Source: Laburnicola sp. R22_1 (taxonomy: Eukaryota > Ascomycota > Dothideomycetes > Pleosporales > Didymosphaeriaceae). Taken from it: DNA of 64,000 nucleotides. Of this stretch, positions 55,628-64,000 are shown piece after piece. A model generated the notes under the pieces. The model worked only from the letters and a program-made list of their open reading frames with translations. It did no database searches and was not told where the DNA came from. The stretch lies in assembly GCA_014281115.1 (NCBI GenBank), contig JACONQ010000002.1:4092001-4156000 (forward strand). Direction: 5' to 3'. The position numbers were made by a program, and so were the translations under genes. Position 1 is the first letter of the stretch. The number at the start of each line of letters is the position of its first letter.

Positions 55628-57302
55628 ATGGCTTCCCGGCGGCTCGCACTGAACCTGCAGCAGGCCCTGCGCTCCAAGGCCGCCATCAATGCCGTCAAGA
55701 CGAGAAAGTCGCCCTTGACCAGAGGCCTGGCAACCCCCGTCTCCCACGGCTCCAAGACCGAGTCGACGACGCTGTCCAATGGCTTCACCGTATGTAGGAG
55801 CTCTGAGAAGCTACCACGGCTGCAATTGACCCGTCTGCGCAGATCGCGACCGAGCACTCCCCGTGGGCCCAGACGTCGACCGTCGGTGTGTGGATCGACG
55901 CCGGCAGCCGCGCAGAGACGGACAAGACCAACGGAACCGCACACTTCCTCGAGCACCTTGCCTTCAAGGTATGATGCAGTCAAATGACGTCGCTGGGCGG
56001 CCGGAAGCTAATGCTCGGGCATAGGGAACCCAGAAGCGCACACAACAGCAGCTGGAGCTTGAGATAGAGAACATGGGCGGCCATCTCAACGCCTACACTT
56101 CGGTATGTCTCCTGCTCTCGGAAGGCGGAAAAGCGCTGGGCAATTTATTGATGGGGTTCACAGCGCGAAAACACTGTCTACTACGCCAAGTCCTTCAACA
56201 ACGACGTTCCTGCTGCCGTTGACATTCTCTCCGACATCCTGCAAAACTCGAAGCTCGATCCCCAGGCCATTGAACGCGAGCGCGACGTCATTCTCCGCGA
56301 GCAAGAGGAGGTGGACAAGCAGCTGGAGGAGGTCGTTTTCGACCACTTGCACGCTACCGCATTCCAGAACCAGCCACTCGGACGCACCATCCTCGGCCCC
56401 AAGGAGAACATCGAGAGCATCCAGCGGTCCGACTTGGAGAACTATATCAAGACCAACTACACTGCCGACCGCATGGTGCTTGTGGGAGCTGGTGGCGTCC
56501 CCCATCAGCAGCTCGTTGATCTTGCCGAGAAGTACTTCGCTGGCCTGCCCGCTGAACCCCCGAACTACTCCTCCAAGTCCATCGCCGCCGAGCAGAAGCA
56601 AAAACCCGAGTTCATTGGCTCTGAGGTCAGGGTCCGGGACGACACCATGGGCTCTGCCAACATCGCCATTGCCGTTGAGGGTGTAAGCTGGAGCGACGAC
56701 GACTACTTCACCGCCCTCGTTACTCAGGCTATTGTCGGTAACTGGGACCGCGCTATGGGTAACTCCAACTACATGGGTAGCAAGCTCAGCTCCTTCATCT
56801 CGCAGCACAACCTCGCCAACAGCTTCATGAGCTTCTCCACCAGCTACTCGGACACTGGGTAAGTACTAAATGAAAGGACTTGTTAGACAATCCAAGTGTT
56901 AACGGGAACAGTCTCTGGGGTATCTATCTTGTCACCTCGCAAACCACGCGCATCGACGACTTGGTCCACTTCACTCTCCGCGAATGGTCCCGCCTCTCCT
57001 CCAACGTCTCCTCGGCTGAGGTCGAGCGCGCGAAGGCCCAGCTCAAGGCCTCCATCCTCCTTTCTCTCGACGGCACCACCGCCGTTGCCGAGGACATTGG
57101 TCGCCAGATCGTCACCACCGGGCGCAGGTTAGCACCCGAGGAAGTTGAGCGCGTCGTCGGTGCCATCACCGAGAAGGACGTCATGGATTTCGCCAAGAGG
57201 AAACTTTGGGATCGTGACATTGCTATTTCCGCCGTTGGACAGATTGAGGGTCTCCTGGACTACAACCGTGTGAGGAACGACATGAGTAGGATGCTGTCAT
57301 AA
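55628..57302 (+). CDS. MAS1: Mitochondrial processing peptidase beta subunit
   Basis: Five exons (55628-55789, 55843-55968, 56025-56102, 56164-56858, 56912-57302; introns 53, 56, 61 and 53 bp) give 483 residues. An Arg/Ala-rich presequence leads to [20 protein letters not shown]. The inverted zinc motif HFLEH (from exon 2) and the second Glu in [19 protein letters not shown] mark the M16B active site. Later conserved parts include [40 protein letters not shown] and [11 protein letters not shown]. Together with the alpha subunit it removes presequences from imported proteins, and fungal MPP-beta may also serve as Core 1 of complex III in some species. The protein lies next to SDH4, sharing a promoter. 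Confidence 0.97.
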
Positions 57303-59898
57303 GTTTTCTGTTTGTGAGTGGGGCGGAGAGGAAGGATGTATAGTGGAGACGAAGGTCGTAGCATGGGCTACTGTATTTTGTGTACACTTAGCTAAATCTG
57401 ATACAAGAAAGATTTCCTATTCGCTGCCAATGTGTTTGCTTGGAATAGACTTGGCAGTAGAGCAGTGAGCTACGAGTGTGTTTCTGCAGGATGCATTCTC
57501 ACTGGACCATTGGTAGACCTTGCAACACATACCACGTGGTAGATACATATCACTCTCTCGCGATTAGCGCGCAGTTCCTAATCACTACCCTACCTACCTT
57601 GATTTCAGGAAACACGTTTCGTTCCATGCTCTGCAGCTCTGGTGTGTTGTGGTAATTGCGCAACCGGGACTCGGACTCGTTACTGTTTTAAGGCCTCTTT
57701 TTTTGGCTGCGATGCTGCTGCATATATGCATACCTACTTTTACTGTACTATAGGTCCTGAAAAGATACATTCATTATTCCCCGTTCCGAGATAGCCGTGG
57801 GGATGACATATAAGCCTTACGTGGTTGTTGGGGGACGTCGAGTCGCCGAGTTGGTTGGACGTGTTGGATGGGGGTGGGTGGGGCTGCCACGTAGGTAGGT
57901 AGGTAGATGTAATAGAGTAGAGAAGTAGAGATGGGGAGGGGTAGGTGGTGTGTATTGCATTGCTCTTTGTATGGGTCGTGTTGTTTAGTGGTGGGTATTT
58001 TAGAAGGCAGTAGTCTACTGTGTATGTATGCATCGCGACGAGAATAGTACATCATCTACCTGCCGCACACAAGAAACAAATAAAAGTGTTCTAAAACGCC
58101 CGTTTCCCGTTCAAGAAACACACTATGCAAGGTTGGTTGGCGGGTCGGACGGGTTGTACCATAGATAGTTGGCAGTCGCAGTAGTCGACACGGTGGGTAA
58201 CCACCTGCAAGCGACCTGCCACGACACTAACACAATACCCACATCAACACCCCATCTACGATCTCGATCATGTACACAAGCGCTATCTCTACTTCACAAG
58301 TTTTCTAGCTGTTTACTCTGTAAACCTAAAGTCACCGCAGATAATGCGCTGTAGACCGACGACGCAATGCTTGCGACAGTGGAAGAAAACGACAAGCACC
58401 GCTAAACCACGTTTGACACTGTTAAGCTTTTGGGCTTGGAAGTTTAGTTGCGTCTTGTCAGAAGTGAAACGAGGGATTTGAGCGGTCTGAGTGACAGGTT
58501 AAGACGAGTAAGTCACCCTTGTACCCAGTGAAGATAATAAATGCTAAGTAGTAATAGCACCTTAGCTAATAGTGCTTTTAACCTTAGTGTATAGTGCGTA
58601 TAGAAAGTAAAAAAGTAGCGTAGGCAAATATACGTAAGGCTAAGATAGCGCTAATTAAATAATATAAAAAAATAGGCAAAGTGAATATAAATATATTATA
58701 AATATTTTTATAATTACCTTCTTACGCTTTTTTTAATTACTAAGTAAGGGGCTCTGCTTTTTTATTATATTGTTTAACGTTAGTATTAATTTAATTTACC
58801 TAAAGATAAAATAATAAAGGCTTTTATTTTAAATTAAAAAAATAAAGCCTTCTACTTAGCAAATATAAAGAGTGTAAAAAGATAATTAAAAAGGTAAAAG
58901 CTTTTTATAATAGCGTTGTAGTGTATATCTAATATACACAAAGTTTTCTTAATTATATTTAGAATTACATTATAAAATTTTATTTAAAATTCTAAAGTAG
59001 AAAGGCGCTAATTGTAACTAGTAGTTTTATTATACTTTTTACTTTGGTAACGTAGGCTGTACTACGTAGCGCAGGAGTAGGGCACTATTAGCCAAGCTGC
59101 CTCTGCCCCAGAAAATAGTCTAGGGGTTGCAATGCACATGAGAGAACATGAGAGACCTGCAGACGTACCCAAAACTTCGGGAAACAGATGGTAAGAACTC
59201 GGGACCAGGACTTCGCTGATGAGACATGATGTCGTTCGGACAAACAATGCAGAATTGATTGCGGGAATCTTTAGGATATAATCAAAGCCATCCGTCGCAA
59301 CAAGCTACTGCTCCCTAACCTAGGAGCAGCGGAAACCGTACATAGCTCGGTGATCGAGCCGAGCTATAGGCTGATACACCAAGCGCCCTCCTCGGCTGAG
59401 CGAGTGGTCACCGTCAACCGAAACGGCCAGACAGTCCAAATATACAACTGGATAATGCCAGTACGCCAAAATCGCCATGCGCCAAAGGGCGCGATACAGA
59501 AACAGCAGATATCCAGAGCATGGAGCCGTGAACAATGGTATAATTTAAAGTGGGTTGGGATGGAACGTAAACAAAGTGTTGAATAGAAGTAAGGTCGAAG
59601 GGATCCTTGTCCGAAGAGTGGGCGTGTCGAAGATGGAAAAGATAACGCCATGGGCCCAATGCCGCTATGCAACCGCTCGTAAACGCGAGTCAGGAAGCGA
59701 TTCCGTGTCTGTGGATCGCTGATTGTATTTTTGATGATGTGTGAGACGATGAATGATCATGATAAGATGGTAGTGGATGTTAGTCGGGCGGGTCGTCTCT
59801 ATAATGCGATGAGGTCTGGGAGGGATGCCGACGTGGTGTGCTCCGCGCCGCAAGCCGAGTTTACTGACAGGCGGCCCGGGCCATGGGAGCGCTGATTG
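57303..59898. other. 2.6-kb gene-free region with an AT-rich core
   Basis: No gene is supported. The section 58530-59050 is markedly AT-rich. The rest is intergenic DNA with short repeats such as GTAGGTAGGTAGGTAG near 57894. Small minus-strand open frames at 59320-59672 share stop-poor DNA and are not called. Confidence 0.55.
58530..59050. repeat. AT-rich block, possible RIP-degraded transposon relic
   Basis: Base composition falls sharply: two 60-base lines counted by hand hold 9 and 13 G+C. All frames are riddled with stops, and TA and AAT-type words dominate, whereas flanks return to mixed composition. Such blocks in ascomycetes are usually transposon remains altered by repeat-induced point mutation, but no recognisable transposase or reverse transcriptase word is left. 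Confidence 0.55.
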
Positions 59899-60625
59899 TT
59901 ATTTGATGATGCGGCCTTTGCCTTTGCCCTTGGTCTTGCCGGCACCCGTGGAGGTGATTTTACTCGTCTGCATCAGCTCGCCAATGTATCTGGACAGAGG
60001 TTAGGCGATATTGGAAGACGGCGAGATGGAAGTGGAGCACTGACGATTGGAGGAACTTGTTGCCGCCTTCGAGCTTCTCGTGTTCCGACTTTACAATCTC
60101 GACACGGTCTACAATCTCCAACAGGCTGGCTTGCAGCGCCTTGGCTTGCCTGGCGAAAGCCGTCAGTCTCGGGGTTCGCGGACTTGTGAGGGGATAAGTG
60201 AGGCAACGGCAGCGCGTGTGAGGGATTCGGTCGCGCCTTCTTCGGTCGTGACGCCGTGACGGCGGGGGAAGGCACGACGAAGGCGAACAGAAAGGGTTGA
60301 CTCACTCGATCAGCGCCTGGCGGGCCTCTTGGCCCATCTTCTCGATCTCTTCGCTGCTCCGCCGCGGGCTCATGGTCCTGGCGTCGTCGTCGTCGTACTC
60401 CTCCTCTTTGAGCTCGACATGGGGGCTGTCGCGCGGTATTATTATGGTGCCGCTCGACTTCCTGCTCCCCAGGCGCGGGCGCGACTGCTTCGAGGCGTCG
60501 TCCTGGCCGGACTGGTCCTGGTCGCCTACGGACGAGCTCGACGAGTTGGAGCACATGTCGTCTGGGTCCGAGGGGCGGCGAAGGTCGTGGTCGGCGGGGG
60601 CAGGAAAGGGCGTCGTCTCCGACAT
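59899..60625 (-). CDS. SCOC-like short coiled-coil protein
   Basis: Three exons (60625-60306, 60149-60045, 59989-59899; introns 156 and 55 bp) give 171 residues. The N-terminal ~100 residues are acidic, Ser/Pro-rich and disordered (MSETTPFPAPADHD, then SGTIIIPRDSPHVELKEEEY). The C-terminal ~65 residues make one coiled coil, EQAKALQASLLEIVDRVEIV through KLEGGNKFLQSYIGELMQTS, matching the short coiled-coil (SCOC) family; the tail KTKGKGKGRIIK is basic. Human SCOC binds ARL1 at the Golgi and takes part in autophagy regulation; a similar Golgi role here is inferred. The open frame continues upstream to 60751 without an ATG, so 60625 is the start. Confidence 0.88.
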
Positions 60626-60938
60626 GGCAGGAGGGGGCAGCAGCGTGCGGCTCTGTTGGGAGGAGAGGATGCGGGCTGCAAGGACCGGCACAGACGGCGC
60701 CGTTAGAGCCAGTAGCAGGCAAGGTTGCGCCAAGGGTTTTGGAGTGGGCACGGTGGGTGTGAGTGCGCCTGTGAGGATGAGTTGGTCCGCCCAGCAGCGC
60801 TAGCACTTCCCGCTGAAGTGCAGGGTCCTGGCCCAAAGGGGAAGTCGTGAGAGGGCCTGCTTGCGACGCTGCGGTGTGCGTGTGGGGTCGTGTTGGCGGC
60901 TGGCGTGGGCCGGCAGCGTGGGCGGGCGGAATGCGGTT

Positions 60939-60995
60939 GAAGAAGACGAAGAAGAAGAAGAAGAAGAAGAAGAAGAAGAAGAAGAAGAAGAAGAA
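60939..60995. repeat. (GAA)n microsatellite
   Basis: Nineteen consecutive GAA-type triplets, with one GAC in the third position, lie upstream of the SCOC-like gene. Read directly. Confidence 0.95.
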
Positions 60996-61241
60996 TCAAG
61001 CCGGCCGGCGCAGGGCGACGGAGAGCCGTGGCCACGGCAGCAGCGACTCGCGGCTGTGGGGATGGTCCAGCGCTACCGCAGGTTGGTGGGTGCACGAGGG
61101 CGAATGGCCCAAAGCGGCAGGCTGCGAAGCTATACACGGTATTTTTATATTTATACAGAGTAGCGGCGGGCGGCCGGGGCGTCGTGGCCGAATGTGCAGA
61201 ATCGCCCGAATCTCGGGAGCAGTCGACAGTCGACGGTCGAT

Positions 61242-61276
61242 GCAGACAGCAGACAGCAGACAGCAGACAGCAGACA
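61242..61276. repeat. Five tandem GCAGACA units
   Basis: Five identical 7-bp units are adjacent, followed by a partial GACA. Non-coding. Confidence 0.93.
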
Positions 61277-62258
61277 GACAGGAGAGGAGGGCGCCCCAGC
61301 GTTGTTTCCCTGCTGTGTGAAGCCAGCGTCGCGCGGCTGGCAAGGGCACAGAAGCCGGCGCTCGAGTGACGTCGAAGGATTGCGTCCCTAGCCGCATGCA
61401 GTTCAGATTAGCGGAACGCAGGGCTCAACACCGGCACTGTGAGCGCCCCCACCAGCGCCGACGCACCACGCCGTCTCACCAGCTGCACCTGACATCACCG
61501 TGCCTGATTCAGCTGTCCCGTGCTAGCCGTGCCGACCTGACAGTGATGCCCGTGCCCATTGCCGACGCCCACCGCCCGCCGCCCACTGTTGCGCGCCCTC
61601 GCCACCGTCCGCATCTGCCCTCGGCTGCAGCACTCGACGACAAGAATGGGCGCCCCCAAAAAAAAAAAAAAAAGGACGCCACTTTGCGACGTGAATACTA
61701 CTGCCGCCATCGCCGGTACGACGCCCACCGCATGCGCCCGTCGAGGGCGTGTTGGTGGCCGCACCCGCTGATCGCCTCGTGCGGCAGACCGCTCTCTTTC
61801 GTCGACGCTGTCCGCCGGCCCCAAATGTACAGGATCGGCAAAATACCCACTGGACCCTGCGGCACTCTCTGCTCACTCACGGTGCGCCTGTGGGCTACCG
61901 TCTTTCCCCGCCGCCTCCTTTGTTACCCGCCCGGTCAGAGAACGGCGCTCGCTGCGCAGCTGCTCCTGCCTCTAACTCGCCCCTTGGAACTCCCCGCAAA
62001 ACACTTGCCTGACGGTTGCAGCTGATGAAGCAGAGCCAACAGAGACGCTGCCTGCCCATCGTCGGATCATCGTCGGATCGTCGTGTATCATCCCGCCTTG
62101 GCCGCTTGCGACCCTGCTGCTGGCCAGCTTAGAAGCCGAGTCAAGAACACTACTACCAAAATATCCGCAAAGAGCGGACCCTCTCATCAATCCACTGGAA
62201 GCCATTTATCCCGAATCCTCTGTCTGCTCTCTGGGGACGACATGTCGCAAATCCGTCA

Positions 62259-62308
62259 GCCTGCCTGGTATACTGATGTGTTTTAAAAATGGCCATCGCC
62301 AAGGATCC
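62259..62308. repeat. 50-bp direct repeat, copy 1
   Basis: This segment recurs at 62416-62465 in the same orientation with one mismatch in 50 (G/C). It begins GCCTGCCTGGTATACTGAT and ends at a GGATCC. The copies are 157 bp apart. Confidence 0.93.
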
Positions 62309-62415
62309 AAGGAAATGACGTCCCGCATCCTGCAATCCGTATTCGCCCGCCGTCTGCGCAACATCAAACTCCTTCGGTTGCGGTGCCTGCTCTTCTCTTC
62401 TCTATTCTGGACAGC

Positions 62416-62465
62416 GCCTGCCTGGTATACTGATCTGTTTTAAAAATGGCCATCGCCAAGGATCC
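62416..62465. repeat. 50-bp direct repeat, copy 2
   Basis: Second copy of the 62259-62308 segment, 49 of 50 bases identical. The DNA between the copies and on either side differs. Confidence 0.93.
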
Positions 62466-62930
62466 CCATCACCGCTACTATATATGCCTGACGACGATCG
62501 CCCGGGAGAAGGGAAGGCATTCGTATACCCTCCGATGATACGTTTACAGGTAGCGAAGAGTCAGCCCTTTTACACCACAACAACTGCCTCGTCTCGCTTT
62601 GCCATGTGCGATCCCAATGTACGGGATTGGATGGATGCACACAGACTTGTCTATGTATGCGGTTGTACCCAAGGACAATACATAGCGACCTCGTTTCGTC
62701 CTTTCGCTACTGCACAAACCGCACCTATCGGCTAGATATTGAGCCTATCATGGTAGATCCCGAGGGGGCAATGCGAATGGCCCCTACAGCTAGCTGGGGA
62801 CTACCAAAGTATAATAAGTATTTGTATTTCCAAGACACCAGGTACGTTTTTTTATGCCTGTTCAACCGCTCGTAGATTTTCTTCCGTCGTGTCTCGAACT
62901 TCACTTGACATGGCTTGAGCGTCGTGGTTA

Positions 62931-63210
62931 GGGCGTGTTTACTTCCTCCGGTACAGAGCTCCGTTTTGCCTCTGGTTTGATTACTTAGCAAAACGGAATC
63001 GGAAACGGAGCCCCTGTTTACCAGTTTCTACTAGATGCTGTTTTGTATACCGGAGCTTGGCAATAAGACATCCTTACTAGCTTTAATTTGGCCCACTTTC
63101 TGCCCTTTTAGGCCAAACGGAGGGTATTTGACTGCGTCACGTGAGACTGAAATAGATAACGGTGACGTAGTAAACAGTACTCGAAGTCAAAATCGAAAGT
63201 AAACAGGGCC
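62931..63210. mobile_element. PIF/Harbinger (Tourist-type) non-autonomous element
   Basis: The 280-bp unit begins GGGCGTGTTTACTT and ends AAGTAAACAGGGCC, which are 14-bp inverted repeats matching at 12 positions. It is flanked by TTA at 62928-62930 and 63211-63213, the expected 3-bp target duplication. Terminal GGSC-TGTTTA words of this sort and TTA duplications are characteristic of PIF/Harbinger and Tourist MITEs. The inside is non-coding with smaller hairpins (for example CGTTTTGC/GCAAAACG near 62962-62998). No transposase is seen in the window. Confidence 0.72.
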
Positions 63211-63461
63211 TTAAATCTTGGTCTCAAGTTGGTGGAAAACAAGGCGGCGTCAGGCACTGGGACTATCCACTCCAACTTGTCGATCATCCACGGAAAACCG
63301 ATCTCAACGGTTGCCGTGAATGGTCATCTGCCATAATAGCACACATCTCAACTTCCTTGTATTTTTCCGTCCATTTCAGCAGATCGTTGGCTGTTACGCC
63401 GCGGCAAAGCGGCCATAATGCGACCACATGATAGACTGGCCGCGTCGTCGGTGCCTGGCGT

Positions 63462-63824
63462 GAGACTACATGGCACGCATCCCTAACTGTATACAGCTAG
63501 ATCTTGGAGATGCCCTACTAGGTGGGATTTGCACGTAAAATAACATTATTATTATTTAGCTATCTTATTTACTGGATGCTTTCTATACAATTATTACTGC
63601 TGCTAATAACAACTAAATAGGTAGTATCGCATTAAATTAAGGACTAGACTATATAGTGATAACACTACTAAAAGGCAGTGCGCGTATTACTTAGTAATTA
63701 GAAATAGGTAATTAAATATATATTGTATATACAAATTTAGGTGAGTAAGCTATTCTCTAAGCCCTAGCTGTATATAGTTAGGGATGCGTGCCGCGCAGCA
63801 GATTGATGCGTGCCATGTAGTCTC
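63462..63824. mobile_element. AT-rich element with long terminal inverted repeats
   Basis: The left arm (63462-63500, 39 bp) is matched in inverted orientation by 63764-63824, where a 22-bp extra block containing a second GATGCGTGCC interrupts the arm. Apart from that block the arms differ at only one position. The ~260-bp interior is AT-rich and non-coding. This is most like a MITE or a transposon solo remnant. Confidence 0.7.
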
Positions 63825-64000
63825 GCCGTTGCCTGGTAGCCACTGCTCAACCCTCGGCAATTCATATGCATCCGAACGCCTTGCAGCGCGTTTAAATTCG
63901 GCCCGAATAACTTAGCGGCCCTGGCATGCCGAACGCAGTGAAACTTGATGAAGCAATCTACAAAGCGGAAATCACTGAGCCAGGAACAAAATTCCGAGTG

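Larger units (their letters stand above)
60626..64000. other. 3.4-kb repeat-rich, gene-poor right end
   Basis: No gene is supported. The left part (to about 62,000) is GC-rich with simple repeats: a GAA run, a GCAGACA repeat and a 16-base A-tract. From about 62,250 it holds a 50-bp direct duplication and two transposon-like inverted-repeat elements. The long plus-strand open frame 61366-62025 starts without ATG, crosses the poly-A tract and has no family resemblance. Confidence 0.5.

Noticed and set aside
61366..62025. 219-codon plus-strand open frame
   Set aside because: No ATG at its start, runs through a 16-base A-tract giving a Lys run, and composition is Arg/Pro/His-biased without any family motif.

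Overview
The window is nuclear DNA of a filamentous ascomycete. Genes lie on both strands, are interrupted by many short GT-AG introns (mostly 46-66 bp, often with a CTAAC/CTGAC-like branch site), and their products match Pezizomycotina families (NoxA, DUF1996, DUF4360, DUF8021, GH43, AIFM3-like Rieske oxidoreductase). The mix is most like Dothideomycetes, perhaps Pleosporales; this placement is inference. I see no rRNA, tRNA, CRISPR array or bacterial operon. Exon boundaries were worked out by hand from splice motifs and reading-frame continuity.

Layout. 0.6-9.6 kb: Kin4-type kinase (-), Rieske/AIF-type NADH oxidoreductase (-), a small Cys-rich single-pass membrane protein (+). 9.6-13.6 kb: a gene-poor stretch ending in a decayed GH31 alpha-glucosidase carrying a 239-bp inverted-repeat element, four in-frame stops and a deleted catalytic core. 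13.7-25.3 kb: small mitochondrial protein (-), coiled-coil protein (+), single-pass membrane protein (-), secreted DUF4360 protein (+), peroxisomal fatty-acyl ABC transporter (-). 25.6-34 kb: NOC2 (-) and VPS28 (+) sharing a short promoter, EFM2-like methyltransferase (+), xylitol/sorbitol dehydrogenase (+), four-helix membrane protein (-). 34-37.2 kb: gene-free, with a 16-bp minisatellite, upstream of noxA (+). 40-54.3 kb: secreted GH43 galactanase-like enzyme (-), ABM-domain protein (+), ADIP-like coiled-coil protein (+), AMPK-type glycogen-binding-domain protein (+), secreted DUF8021 protein (+), ten-exon DUF1996 protein (-), F-box/2EXR-like protein (+). 54.6-57.3 kb: SDH4 (-) and mitochondrial processing peptidase beta (+) diverge from a 291-bp promoter with a CCAAT box. 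57.3-64 kb: only one gene (SCOC-like coiled coil, -) among AT-rich, repeat-rich DNA with at least two non-autonomous-transposon-like elements.

Most genes are housekeeping or broadly conserved (ribosome biogenesis, ESCRT-I, respiration, protein import, peroxisomal beta-oxidation). The accessory material is the secreted proteins, the GH31 relic and the repeat-rich right end. I found no biosynthetic cluster and nothing I would claim as a wholly new system. The most notable signals are the GH31 relic with stops that look like repeat-induced point mutation, and five or so inverted-repeat elements, one with terminal repeats and a TTA target duplication like PIF/Harbinger (Tourist-type) elements.
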